The notes below the pieces were generated by a model, which was not told the DNA's origin, did no database searches, and was given only the letters and a program-made list of their open reading frames with translations. From Serinus canaria (taxonomy: Eukaryota; Chordata; Aves; Passeriformes; Fringillidae), in assembly GCF_022539315.1 (NCBI RefSeq), contig NC_066338.1, positions 3,658,001-3,722,000 on the forward strand: 64,000 nucleotides of DNA. The letters are read 5' to 3'. Shown here in pieces: positions 47,330 to 58,735 of this stretch. A program made the position numbers and the translations under genes. Every line of letters starts with the position of its first letter. The stretch's first letter is position 1.

Positions 47330-47570
47330 GCCCTTGGTCACTGTGAACCTCACCCCATTGTCCTGGGCCCGTGGCTCCAGTCTGTCCAGATCCCTCTGCA
47401 GAGCTTCCTGCCCTTCAGCACAGCCACACTCCCACCCAGCCTGGGCTCACCTGGGAACTGACTGAGGGTGCCCTCCATGGCTTCATCCAGCTCGTCCATA
47501 AAGAGATTGAACAGACCTGGCCCAGTCCTGAGCCCTGGGGAAACCCTTGGATGTGACTCCATTCCTCAGC
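47330..47570 (-). mobile_element. CR1 LINE fragment, reverse transcriptase region
   Basis: Minus-strand translation GLFNLFMDELDEAMEGTLSQ and LGGSVAVLKGRKLCRGI matches the CR1 RT palm region. The catalytic F-A-D-D box is lost (FPGEP). Confidence 0.6.
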
Positions 47571-48869
47571 TGCTGTGAGTGCCAGGGGTTGGATGAAGGA
47601 AATGGTGGGGAGGGGGTGGGGACAAAGTTGGATTGATTGTCAGCCATGAAGGGTCTTGATATTCATATCTATTCAGACGGCAGAAGGTGATCGGGGTCAC
47701 TATCACTTGAACATTGATGATATCAATCTATAAACAGGAAAAGAAAACAGGACAAAACACTTCTCTCTGCTTTTTTTTTCAATATAGTGGATTCACTTTG
47801 AATAAACATCTGAAATTTTTCTTATTAACCCCAGAAGCATTGAAAACTTAAATTATTCCTAGAGGCTTTTGTTTGGAACAAATGTTTGCGAGCCTTTTTC
47901 ACTGAATTCCTGAAGTGAAGAGCTCAAAAAAGAAGAGGCCTCTGAAGTAGGAAAATTCATCAGCAACCTCCAAGTGCCTGAGGATCCATCCCCATCAGAG
48001 CAGCAATGAACAGGAATGGGCACAGCTTTGTGGCTGTAGCAGCTCTGGGATGGGCCCTGGGCCTGGAGCAGGAGCAGCTCTGGAGGGCCCCAAGGCCGGG
48101 GCTCTTGTGCTGCCCTGGGCAGATGGGATGACAGCAGGGGCTGCAGAGCTCTCAGCATCTCAGCCAGAGGGGAGCAGGGCACCCAGGGAGCCTCCTTGTG
48201 CCTTGGCCAAGCACCTTCCCCCATGGCTGGGGCTGAGTCCTGTGGCAGCTGCAGCTGCTGCTGTGCCCTGGCCAGGGGCTGAGGCTGTGGGGCAGTGCCC
48301 AGAGCAGCCTGGCCTGAGCAGAGCTGTGGGGCCAGAGCCGGCTAGGCTGTGCTGGGGAGAGGCCCTTGGTGCTGTCCAGAGCTCAGGGCAGCTGGGAGAG
48401 CTTGCAGGGAGCTGGGCAGGGCTCCGAGAGCCTGGCCCAGAAACCATCAGTGTCCATCTCAGCCTGGTTGAGTGTGCAGGGTCCAAGAAGTGCAGCCCAG
48501 GGTCTGCAAGTTCTCTGTGTGGGAGCTGAGCTTGTGACTCCCTGAGCCCTCCCAAGTGCTGGTGCTGCACCTCCAGCTCCAGTGGAGATGTGACAGATAG
48601 GAGCAGAGACAAATAATTCCTGCTTGATTCTTTCTTGTGTTTGCTTATACAGGTGACCTGGATCCATATGTAGACAAAATGTTTTGTGTCAGATAACACT
48701 TGGAAAGTGATAAGAATAATATTTTTTCACTGAAAATAATATTTCATGCATAATTCACAATGCAAAAAAAAAAAAAAAGACATATGATCAGAGGAGCATC
48801 TGAGTATTTCAGAGGATGAGAAATTTATGGATGTCCCAGCAGTCAAACCTTTTCAAATACTTTCTTCAG
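47571..48869. other. Unassigned sequence
   Basis: 48000-48560 is GC-rich and shares word usage with the olfactory-receptor upstream blocks, without a clear alignment. A pure A run lies at 48764-48778. No gene is recognised. Confidence 0.4.
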
Positions 48870-50600
48870 GGCTTCCTTGAGATGTGAGGTGATCACCAGA
48901 GGCTAAGACCAGCCAGACTTGTCTCTCCTGGCAGCTTTTGTCTGGGAGAACCCTTATAGGGTTCTGCCCTTATTGGGCATATAGGGAATTTTAAAGGGGG
49001 CGTAAAAATTCCAGCTGTGGGCACCTGAAAAGACAGATGGTTCTTTTCTGTTGTAAGGAAAGCTTGGAGCCCCAGTTCTCCAGGGGCTTATGAGAGGCAG
49101 CCCTCAACATTCCATGATCAGGTGGATCTGTCAGGTGGCCCCTGGGAGGCCAAGCCAGCCAGACCTGTTCCATGTTCCCTTGGTTTCATGGTGCTCTGCA
49201 GTGTCACAATATTCTCCTTGCTTCTGAAGTGTCATAATGACCCCGTGCTTTCATGAGGCCCCACAGGGTCAGAATGGTCTCCATGATTCCCTGGGGCCTT
49301 GCAATGCCACAATGCTCTCCATGGATCCACAGTGCCCTGCAGGATCACAACGGCCCTTTGGCTCCACAAGGCCCTGAAATGCAGCAATGGCCTCTTGGTT
49401 CCACAAAACACTGCTGCTTCACACTGGACCCTTAGGACCATGTAGCCCAACAGAACCAAGGACAAAGATGTCCTTGGTTCCATGAGGCTCTACAGTGTCC
49501 CAATGGTCCCTTGGATCCATGAGGCCCCACAGTGTCACCATGGTCTCCACAGGAAAGAAACCACAGAACTCCCATGTTTCAGGAACTGATGAACTGCAGT
49601 TACCAGGGGCCAAGAGCAGGCAGACCTGTCTGTCCTGGCAGCTTCTGTCTGGAAGAAGCTCTTGCATGTAGGGAATTTCAGAGGAAAAGTACCAGTTCTG
49701 TCCATGGGTACCTGTGCCGGCAGGAGGGTTCTTTTCCATAGGAAGGAAAGGACAGAGCCTCAGTGTTTGAAGGCAGGTGAGAGCCAGCTCTCAGTAAGTC
49801 ACAAGAGGCCCAACTTTTTGGTAATGGCAGCTTTGTCGAGGAGCAATCCCTGGATATTGGCAATTTTGGAGGCAGAATCCCAGTTTGGCAATGGTTGCTT
49901 GAATGAGAAGGGCAGTTCTTTTCCATTTGAAGGAAAGCCAAGAGCCCCAGTGTTTCAGGGGTACATGAGCAGAGACCCTTGACAAGCCCAGGGCAGTTGG
50001 ACCAGTAAGGCCAGGCCAACCAGAGCTGTTACCTGTTCCTTTGTTTCCATGGGGCCCCATAGTGTCACAATGGTCCCTTGCTTTCATGAGGCCTTGCAGT
50101 GTCACAGGGGTCTCCTTGGTACCACAGTGTCACAAGGGATCCCTGGTTCCATGGGCACTCACAATGTCAGAAGGCTCTCCTTGGTTCCATGACGCCCTGC
50201 AGAGCCCCTTGATTCAACGAGGCCTCAAAGTGTCAGAATGGCCTCCAGGATTCCATGAGGCCTCTCAATGTCATAATGGACCTTTGGTTCCTTGGGGTCC
50301 TGCACTGTTCCATGGATCTTTAGTTCCACGGGGCCCTGCAGTGTCACAATGGACTCCTTGGTTCAGTGAGGCCTTTAGTGTCACAATAGTCTCCATAATT
50401 CCATAAGGCACCTGAAAAGATGGATAGTTCTTTTCTGCAGGAAGGAAAGCACAGGGCTCCAGTTCTCCAGGGTCTGATGAGATATAGCCCTCAAAATTCC
50501 AAGATCAGCTGGACCTATCAGGTGGCCCCTGGGAGGCCAAACCAACCAGATCTGTTCCTTGTCCCATGATTCTATGGGACCCCACAGTGCCAAGATGTTC
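48870..50600 (+). repeat. Composite repeat: ~38-bp minisatellite blocks separated by a ~160-320-bp spacer unit
   Basis: A spacer carrying 'gccagacctgt', 'ggcacctgaaaag' or 'ggtacctg', 'ggttcttttc' and 'ggaaagcac' recurs at about 48890-49180, 49600-49780, 49800-50035 and 50405-50570. The sentence 'caggtggcccctgggaggcc' is shared by the first and last. Between the spacers lie units of 'cttggttccatgaggccccacagtgtcacaatggtc' type. Confidence 0.75.
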
Positions 50601-51095
50601 TCCTTACTTCTGAAGTGTTACAAGAGCCCCATGTTTCCATCAGGCCCTGTCACAACAGACCATTGGTTTCATGGAGCCCCACAGTGTCACTGTGGTCCCC
50701 TTGGCTCTACAAGGCTCTGAAGTGCCACAATGGCCCTTTGGTCTCACAAGGCCTCAAAGTGTAAAAATGGTCTCCATGGTTCCATGAGGCCCGCTGTGTC
50801 ACAACGGACCTTTTGTTCCATGATGCCCCAGAGTGTCACAATGGTATCCTTGGTTCCATTGGACTCTTCATCCCATGGAGACCCACAGTGTTCGCTAGAG
50901 TCCCCTTGGTTCCAGGAGGCCCTGCCATGCTGTAATGGTCCCTTGGTTCCAGTGGGTCCCAAAGGGTCAGAACGTCTCCATTGTTTCATGAGGCCCCACA
51001 AGGTCACCGTGCTCCCCTTGGTTCCACAAGGCCCCACAGTGTAAAAATGGACTCCTGGTTCCATGAGGTTCTTCAGTCACAATGGTCTCCTTGTC
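50601..51095 (+). repeat. ~38-39-bp minisatellite block
   Basis: About 12 diverged units with the boxes 'ttggttccat', 'aggccc' and 'agtgtcacaatgg' in that order. Confidence 0.85.
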
Positions 51096-51600
51096 TCAGG
51101 TTTCTGTGATTGAAATGACCCCTGAGGTATTAAAAAGTCTTTTCTCCCAGCCCCGTGACCGAAGAAGAAGTTGAGATTTGTCGGTTCTGCTTTTCAAGGT
51201 TGTTCATTTTCTCTTATCTATAACATTCTTTCTCTGACCTGCGGAGGTGTGTCCAGCAGGTGGGGTTGAGGCACACTCTGACCACCCTTGGGGTGGTGTT
51301 AGCTTTTTATACTAAAAACTATGGGTATTTGATTGACAATAATTTTCTGATATCTATCACCTATATTAGAAAGTCTGTCTCTATTCTAAATCAATCCAAA
51401 AGTGTTACCGTCCCAGCAGAAGATGGAGGACAAGAAGAAGAAGGACAGGACATACCCAGATTCCTCCATCTTGCCTCTTGAACCCCCATTCTAAAACCTC
51501 AAAAATCTTCTTTTTCACCCCGTGACAAATTCACTATCATTCTACTCAAACTCTTATGGCTTGTAAATCTTCACACAAAGTTGGAAATTTTTTTCATGGG
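51096..51600 (-). mobile_element. LTR in minisatellite (family X), copy 1
   Basis: On the minus strand: 'gcaagatggaggaatc', 'ttgtcctccatcttctgctg', a TATA element (agtataaaaagc) and 'ggtggtcagagtgtgcc'. The same landmarks occur at 57643-58125. The boundaries are approximate. Confidence 0.6.
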
Positions 51601-51699
51601 CTAAAATCAAAGGCACAGGTATCTTTGACTCCATGCCAAGGTCTCTGAGCCCCTGGTAAGGGTCTTGAGTCCTCCAGGGCAGTCAGAAGAATGTCCTGG

Positions 51700-52222
51700 G
51701 TTCCAATATCCTTGCATCCGCAGATAACAATGGCCCCTTGGCTCCACATGGCCACGCTGTGTCACAATGGCTCATGGTTCCATGAGGCCACACAATTTAA
51801 CAATGGACCCTTGGTTCCATGAGGCCTTGCTGTGTCACAATGGATTTCTGGTTCCATGAGCTTTCACACTGCACACAGCAGTCTCATTGGTTCTGTAGTG
51901 TCCCCACGGTCCCTTTGTTCCGTGAGGTTCTGTAGCAGAACATGGTCACCTTTGTTCTGTCAGGTTCTGCAGTGTCACAATGGACTCAGGGTTCCACCAG
52001 GCCTTGCTGTGTCAGAATGGCCACCAAGAGGTTTCTCAGTGTCACAATGGTCTCCTTGGATCCACAGTATCACAATGGGCCATTGGTTCAATGTGGCCCC
52101 AATGTGCCAGCATGGATTTTGGTTCCATGGGGTTCCATGGTATCACAATGGACCCTTTGTACCATGAGTTTGCTCAGTGTCACAGCTGACTCCCTGGTTC
52201 TGTGAGGCCCCACAAGCACCAA
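51700..52222 (+). repeat. ~38-39-bp minisatellite block
   Basis: Same unit and orientation as 50601-51095; it resumes after the inserted LTR. Confidence 0.85.
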
Positions 52223-52600
52223 ATACCCAAAATATCAGAATAAGAATCCTTAACACGAATTTACTATTAATGGGGGTATAATTTATTCAGGCCTGAGGTC
52301 TACTGACCGATAACTCCTAACCTTATGTGGACATGTAATTCTACCAACATCACTAAATGTGTATTACAATTTATCCATTCCCATCAAACCCAGCCCAAGT
52401 TCCCAGATTCAGTCCTTGCTTTTTCTATCACTGCATTCTTGAGCCAAATGTCTTCTTCTTGCCTTCCAACCATCCTTTCTGGGAAAGCAGCCCCTGCATG
52501 CCTTGGTCCTGTGCTAAAAGTTCACAGGCATGGTAAAAATTGAATTAAACCTTTTGAATTAAGCTTTTGGTATTCAATTGAATTAAGCTTTGGTATCAAG
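52223..52600. other. AT-rich stretch, possibly LTR-derived
   Basis: Contains a minus-strand AATAAA (52282-52287) and a short direct repeat 'ttgaattaagctttggtat' near 52555-52595. No ends can be defined. Confidence 0.3.
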
Positions 52601-53049
52601 GCCAAGGCTTTGTGTGGGCAGGCAGAAGCAGGCAGGAGGCAGAGCTGTCAGCAAAGGAAGGGGCCAGCCAGGTGGGGCAGCTGGGGGATGAGCACAGCCT
52701 GCAGGGACAGAGGCCAGGGCAGGGACACCGTAGGAGAGCCTGGGCTGCACAGGACACAGGGATGGGCAGCAGCTGCAAGGCCCTGACAGAGCCAACTTGG
52801 GCAGCACTTTGGCCATGGCTGCTGGCCCTGGGCCTGAGGCCACAAGGGGACAAGTGACCCTTGCAAGCCTGGGTCCTCATTGCCTCCTTGTCCCTGCTCA
52901 GCAGCCTGGCAGGGGCCGCCCCATGGTCCTGCCCTTGGCATTGCACATCCCCACATGCCAGTGCCCACCCCAGGAAGAGCCCTGACCAAGGAGGGAGGGA
53001 CAGGATCTGCCTTGCCAGGGGCTGGGGCTCAGGCCTTGGCCTTTTGCCT

Positions 53050-53480
53050 TCCTGAAACACATCCAGATTTGCTCAGCACCAGAGACACCTTTGCCTTGCT
53101 TGTCCTTACCTGTCATCACTGCCTCCAGTGTTCTGCTCTACCTGGAACCTGGGGACACTTTCTCATTTGTGTCCCTCAGAAGGGTCTATTTTATGTATGA
53201 GAACAATGTTTCAACCTCACTTTGAGTCCTTGAGGAGTACTTTGAGCACACTCTAAAGGACTGGGTCTGATGCAAAGAGCACCAAAGCCCCAGAGGGTGA
53301 TTAAAGTCCTTGTGCTGTGTCTGTGCTGCTGAGCTGGGCTGGGCTCCTGGCTTAGAGGCAGCTCCTGGCAAGGGCAGCGCTGCAGAGAGACAGCTCTGGC
53401 CAGGAGCAGCTCCTGTGCACAGCCCAGCAGGGCTGGGGAACTGCCAGGGCACCTCAGGGACACCAGCAGGGAACAGACAG
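53050..53480 (+). repeat. Third, diverged copy of the olfactory-receptor upstream block
   Basis: Shares 'acctgtcatcactgcctccag', 'ggggacactttctca' and 'agtccttgtgctgtgtctg' (all shortened here) with 36270-36640 and 41010-41360, in the same order. It is more diverged and is not followed by a receptor frame. Confidence 0.7.
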
Positions 53481-53619
53481 AGCTCACAGGGCTCAGCTCT
53501 GGGGGGGCTGTGGGATGTCCCCGAGGGGGCAGTGTCACAGCAGCACCTCTGTGGCTGTGTCATAGAGGCACAGAGCAGCTGTGATGTAAGCAAGGGTCTG
53601 TGGGACAGCACAGAGTGGG

Positions 53620-53935
53620 CTGTGGGACATCACTGAGGGGGTTGTGACATCACAGAGCTAGCTGTGACATCATAGATGGTGGTTCTGTGACATCAGAAGG
53701 TGTGTTGTGATATAGAGTATGATATCACAGAGCAGCTTTGTGATGTCACAGAGAAGGCTGTGACATCACAGACAAGATGTGACATCACAGGATGACTGTG
53801 ACATCACAAAGCTGCTCTGTGACATCACATAGCAGCTGAATGACATCATATGGAGGCTGTGTGACATCACAGGGGCTGTGTGACATCACAGATGGCTATG
53901 TGACATCACAGGGGCTGTGTGAGGTCACTGGGGAG
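53620..53935 (+). repeat. TGACATCA-rich array, copy 2
   Basis: About 14 TGACATCA or near-identical boxes at roughly 18-26-base spacing, commonly as 'tgtgacatcacag'. It is longer than copy 1, and the flanking order is the same. Confidence 0.85.
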
Positions 53936-54209
53936 GTCACTCTGCCCTGTCCCCCCTCACAGTTCCCCCCAGAGCAGTCCAACCCTGTTCATGCACAGCA
54001 GGGTCCCCTGTCCCCCCGGGTCCCCCCGCCCCCGGCGCCACTGCCTCCCCCAGAGGATGTTCCACGAGATCGACCCCAGAGCCTGACACGGGGCCGGGGG
54101 GCCGGGGCCATGGGGGTGGGACAGGGGGACAGGGACCCCCCCGCAGCGTCCCTGTGTCCACCAGGGCCAGAGCCTGGGCCAGGGCTCCTTCACCCAGTAA
54201 GAGATACAT
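53936..54209 (-). other. Paralogous segment with a shared minus-strand frame, copy 2
   Basis: Partner of 46241-46410. A 90-codon minus-strand frame contains VSGSGVDLVEHPLGEAVAP. Its high GC content makes chance open frames likely. Confidence 0.4.
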
Positions 54210-54259
54210 ATTATAATATTGGCTTTTAGCAAATATTAAAATGGATTTTCTATGTGGGA

Positions 54260-54791
54260 TGTTAAAGTAACTTTGTTCTAAAGATATAGTTTTTATTTCT
54301 GTTATTAATTGAGCTTAGACATTGTAGTGAAATAGTTGAGAGAAGTATGCTGGTGTTAAAATGCCTGCTGGGATGGGATAACATCCAATGCACACAGGAT
54401 GAGGACACCTGCACAGATCTGCCAACTATCAGCACTCCCTGTCTGAAGGCAGAGTGGACCAAGGCCCAAAAACTGGAGGTGATAAAGAGGAGCCAAAACC
54501 ACAGCCAAGAAACACACTTGCTCTGAAAAGGCAGACCCAAGGAGGGGCCAGGTAGAACAGTTGCTGGAATATGTGAAGTAGTTTATGGATATGCATGAGG
54601 GTCTATGAATATGCAACAGGCTGGTGTAAGGGAAAAGGTATTTCAGGGAGATCCCTGAAGGGAATAGGGTGCTGCTGGCTGAGTGCCAAGATGCACCTGG
54701 CCGTAATAACCTTTGCTCCATGGTCCTGGTCTCCCACTGTCCTTTATTAAACTTTTTACATTTTCACAGGAGAGTGAACGTGTTTTTCACA
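54260..54791 (+). mobile_element. Putative solo LTR
   Basis: Runs from TGTTAAAGTAAC to TTTTTCACA. A variant poly(A) signal ATTAAA lies near 54745, followed by a T-rich tail. It separates minisatellite DNA from other sequence. No target duplication is found, so the call is tentative. Confidence 0.35.
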
Positions 54792-54794
54792 AAT

Positions 54795-55460
54795 GGAATC
54801 TCAAGGGAACAAGGGTCAGTTGTTAACCCAAGGCTCTGCTTTGACCAAGTGGGGCCTCATGGACACAGGTGCCACTGGGGCATTGCCAGGACTGGCAGGA
54901 ACAAGGCTCCATTATTGCACAGCAAGGCCTCAGGGCACCTGGGAGAGTGGTGTGACAATGACATCTTGGGGAACCAAGTGTCAGCTGCAAACACAACGGG
55001 GCCTCGTGGAAGCCAGGTGCCACTTGGGTATTGCCAGGGCAGGTGGAACTCAGTGTCCATGGTGACACAGCACAGCTTCATGGAACTCAGCAGAGCACTG
55101 AGACAACCTGGAATCTGATGGAGCCAAGGCTCTGGTTTGGCAAAGTGGGGCCCACAGGACACAGGTGCCACCGGGACATTGCCAGCTCTTGTGGAACCCA
55201 GTGGCCACTGGGACACAGCAGAACCTCATGGAAACATGGGGACCACTGGGACACAGCAGAACCTCATGGAAACATAGGGACCACTGGGACACAATGGAAT
55301 CTCATGGCAGCAAATGTCAGTTGTGAATGCAGCATGGCCTCACAGAACCCAGGGGCAACGGGGACCGTGCTGTGGCTCGTGGGAGCAAGGGGCCATTGTG
55401 GCACAGCGGGGCCCCCTGGAACCCAGGAGAACATGGTGGGCCCGTGGATTCTCATAGGAG
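54795..55460 (-). repeat. Minisatellite block, inverted orientation
   Basis: The ~38-39-bp unit is read on the minus strand here: on the plus strand it appears as 'tgacacagcggggcctcatggaacccagg' variants (shortened). Confidence 0.85.
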
Positions 55461-56785
55461 AATGGCCCCATTGTGACAAACGGAGGTGTCACAATGGTCT
55501 CCTGGGTTCTGTGAGTCCTTGCTGTGTTTGGAATTGGCACTGTGTTCCCCAAGATTCCATGGCATCCCTCTGCTCTCCTGTGACTTGAGGCTGTGCTGTG
55601 TCACCATGGGCACTTGCTTCCTCCAAGGCTGGAGATGTCCCAGTGGCACCGGGCTTCCATGAGGCCGTGCTTTGTCATAATGGAGCCTTGGTTCCATGAG
55701 ATTCCATTGTCCCACAGTGGTCTCCTGGGTGCCATGGGGCCTGCCTTTGTCCCAGTGGAACCTTGCTTGCAGGAGCCTTGGCAATGTCCCAGTGGCACAG
55801 GGGTTCCATGAGACCCTGCCGTGTCCCAAGGGGCCCTTGGCTCCATCAGGTTCCATTGTGTCACAGAGCTCTCCTGGGTCCCATCAGGCCTTGGTCTGCC
55901 ACAGTGGTGTCTTGTTCCTGCTGGGCCTGACAATGTCCCAGTGGCACCTGTGTCCCATGAGGCCCCACTTGGTCAAAGCAGAGCCTTGCTTCCATGAGAT
56001 TGCCCTGTGTCACAATGTTCTGCTTGGTTTCATGAGAACCTGGTGTGTTGGCAATTGATCCTTGGATCCATGAGATTCCATTTCATCATGGGGTGTCCTT
56101 GGTTCCATGAGGCCCAGCTCTGTCACAACTGGACCTTGGTTCCATGAGATTCCATTGCATCCCAGCGGTGTCCTTGGTTCCATGAGGCCCTGCTGGGTCA
56201 CAGTGGAGCCTTTGTGCCATTGATTCCATGGTGCCACAATGGTCTCCAGCATTCCATGGGGCCACGCAGCCGAAGAGTGGGCCCTTGGTTCCATGAGTTT
56301 CCATTCCATCAGAATGATCTCTTGCATTCCATGAGGCCCAGCTGTGTCACAGTGGAGCCTTTGTTCCCTGTGTTCCCACTGGGACACAATGGTCTCCAGC
56401 GCTCCATGGGGCTGAGCTGTGAAACTCTGGACACTTGGCTCCATGAGATTCCCTGGTGCCACCATGGTCTCCTGGGTCCTGTCAAGATTCAGAGTTGGTT
56501 CCATGAGATTCCCTGGTGTCACCATGGTCTCCTGGGTCCCATGAGGCCCCTCTCTGTGTCACAGTGTTTTCCTTGGTTTCCTGAGAAGCTGATGTGTTGA
56601 CAGTTGACCCTTGGTTCCTTGAGATTCCATTGCATCCCAGCTGTGTCCTTGGTTTCATAAAGCCCAGGTTTGCCACAAAAGAGCCTTGGTTTCAGGACAT
56701 TTCATTGTGATACAACGGTCTCCCCACTCTCTGAGGCTGCACCATGAAACAGTGGACACCTGGTTCCATGAGATTCCATGGGGGA
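55461..56785 (+). repeat. Minisatellite block, forward orientation
   Basis: About 34 units. Three or four unit variants alternate ('gagattccattgtgtcac', 'gaggccctgctgtgtcac', 'ggcaatgtcccagtggcac'), giving a rough higher-order period of three units (~116 bp) in places. Confidence 0.85.
55468..55497. repeat. Perfect inverted repeat at the array inversion point
   Basis: Arms CCATTGTGACA (55468-55478) and TGTCACAATGG (55487-55497) with an 8-base loop. Outside the arms the two array halves continue as an imperfect palindrome. Confidence 0.95.
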
Positions 56786-56789
56786 ACAG

Positions 56790-57390
56790 TCAATTCTTTT
56801 GCTTCTTCTCTGCCAAGGTGGGGATTAAATCACAAGACGGTGTTTCTTCTTTGGATTCAGGTGTTCATTAGCTCTTGTCCATGTAACAGTCTCACAAGCT
56901 GTGAGTTCTGCAGCACTTCACTAACAAGGTAAAAATGGAGCCCCACTTCTCTCTCTGTAAGGTCTTTTAAGGATAAACTGTCCAATTAAGAGATGACACC
57001 TCAATTATTTTTACTTTTAACCTAATAACCAATAACCTGTGCCTGACAACGTGGGCTTTTTTATCCAATTACACAATACCACCCAAACCCAAGGAGGAGG
57101 GAGGACAAGGACGAGGAAGAGGAGAAGGAGAAGGAGGAGAAGAAGAAGGAGAAGAAGGTGATGAAGAAGGAGAAGAAGGAGAATTAGAAGAAGAAAGTGA
57201 GGAAGAAGAAGAAGGTGAAGAAGAAGGCAAAGAAAAAGGATCAGCCTCTGCCCTAAAACCTCCATCTTGTTGTATATATATTACTGTATTCTAAAACCCT
57301 TAAATTCTAAGTTTTCCACCATGTGATATTACACCCTTCTATTCAAACTCCACTCCCATAATCCCAGTTCCATCATCCCATTTTGGAAGC
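56790..57390 (-). mobile_element. LTR-like insertion in minisatellite (family X), copy 2
   Basis: On the minus strand it carries 'acaagatggaggttttaggg' and the purine-tract neighbourhood equivalent to the 'gaggacaagaagaagaagg' part of copies 1 and 3. Ends are not resolved. Confidence 0.45.
57091..57242 (+). repeat. Purine-only (GAA/GGA)n tract
   Basis: About 150 bases that are almost entirely purine, built from GAAGAAGGA-type words. It lies at the point where other family-X LTRs have only 'gacaagaagaagaa', so it is probably an expansion of that internal motif. Confidence 0.85.
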
Positions 57391-57479
57391 CTTCTCCACA
57401 GCCTCATGTCAAATGTAGTGTTCTCTCGGGGGTCAGTGTCTTTTAGCTCAGAAAGTCTAAAATTCTCAGCAGCCAGGGT

Positions 57480-57642
57480 TCCAACAGGTAACAATGTTCT
57501 CCAGTGTTCCATGGCTCTGTCACCATGGACACCTGGTTCCATGAGATTCCATGGGGTAACAATGTTCTCCAGTGTTCTATCAGGCTCGGCTCCGTCACCA
57601 TGGACACCTGGTTCCATGAGATTCTATGGGGTAACAATGTTC
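57480..57642 (+). repeat. Minisatellite block, forward
   Basis: Units of 'ggtaacaatgttctccagtgttcc' and 'caccatggacacctggttcc' types in a 2-unit (~78-bp) alternation. Confidence 0.85.
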
Positions 57643-58125
57643 TGCTATGGGGTTCGGCTGTTCGTCTCTGCTCCCACACATGCCCAGGATGGTTCTGGCA
57701 CGCTGGGCCTCAAAAGACGAGTCTGGACTCCAGGTTTTTTCGGTCTTCAGAATTGTTTATTATATCTTATCTACAAAGTCCCTTCTCTGCCCGACCGGGA
57801 TCTGACCAGCACGGCAGCCAAAGGCACTCTGACCTTCCCCCAAGGTGGGTACATCTTTTATAACAAAGACTACGTATATCATATTTACTTTTTATCCCAA
57901 ATACCTATCACCCTCGTCACTAAGTACACCCTCACCCCAGACCAATCCCCAAGTGCAAACACCACAGCAGAAGATGGACGACAAGAAGAAGAAAGAAGAG
58001 TCTTGTGACATGCCTTGATTCCTCCATCTTGTCTCCACAACCCCCCTGTACCAAAACCCCAAAATTTGTAATTTACCCTATAACTATGTTTTCCCTTCAT
58101 CATTCACACCTGAGTGATTCCCACA
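57643..58125 (-). mobile_element. Solo LTR in minisatellite (family X), copy 3
   Basis: About 483 bp. On the minus strand it starts TGTGGGAATCACTCAGG, has a TATA-like 'gttataaaag' and an AATAAA just upstream of 'caattctgaagaccg', and ends near 'ccccatagca'. It interrupts a unit of the minisatellite. Confidence 0.7.
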
Positions 58126-58229
58126 GGTTTCATCTCCTCATACATCGGTGGCACATCCCTAGATGGATCAAAATCAAGCCACCAAGTGCTTTTGGCAACA
58201 TTCCAAGGCCCCCCAGCCCCCCAAGGGTT

Positions 58230-58500
58230 CTCTCGGTAGCTCTGGACATCAGGAGTGATGTGCTGAGTTCCGACATTCTCCAGTGTTCCATCAGGCCCGG
58301 CTCTGTCACCATGGACACCTGGTTCCATGAGATTCCATGGGGTAACAATGTTCTCCAGTGTTCCATCAGGCCCGGCTCTGTCACCATGGACACCTGGTTC
58401 CATGGGCAGTGGCCATGTCCCAGGGGCACCTGTGTCCCATGGCACCCCGCTGTCTGACAAGGGACAGTTTGTTCCAGGACATTCCATGGAGTCACAGCGG
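58230..58500 (+). repeat. Minisatellite block, forward
   Basis: Continues the pattern of 57480-57642 with near-identical units ('ccatcaggcccggctctgtc' twice). Confidence 0.85.
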
Positions 58501-58634
58501 TCACTTGGGTTCCATGCAGGTGCCTGGGGAGCGGGAGCTCAGCCCAAATATCCTGGGGGTCCCTGGGATGGTGATTTTTGGGGGGGAATCTTTGGATCTT
58601 GCAGGGCTCCAAAGCTCCTTGGGACAGAGTGGAA

Positions 58635-58735
58635 CATCATGGAAGCCAGGAGACCCTCACGGAGCCAGGAGACCGTCATGGAGCCAGGGGACCCTGATGG
58701 AAGCCAGGGGACCCTGATGGAGCCAAGGCTGCAGC
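58635..58735 (+). repeat. ~20-bp tandem repeat
   Basis: Five units of 'ggagccaggagaccctcat' type, with changes at two or three positions between units. Confidence 0.85.

Noticed and set aside
57017..57265. Leu-rich minus-strand frame resembling a membrane protein
   Set aside because: It is the complement of the purine-only tract; the Leu run is a simple-repeat artefact.
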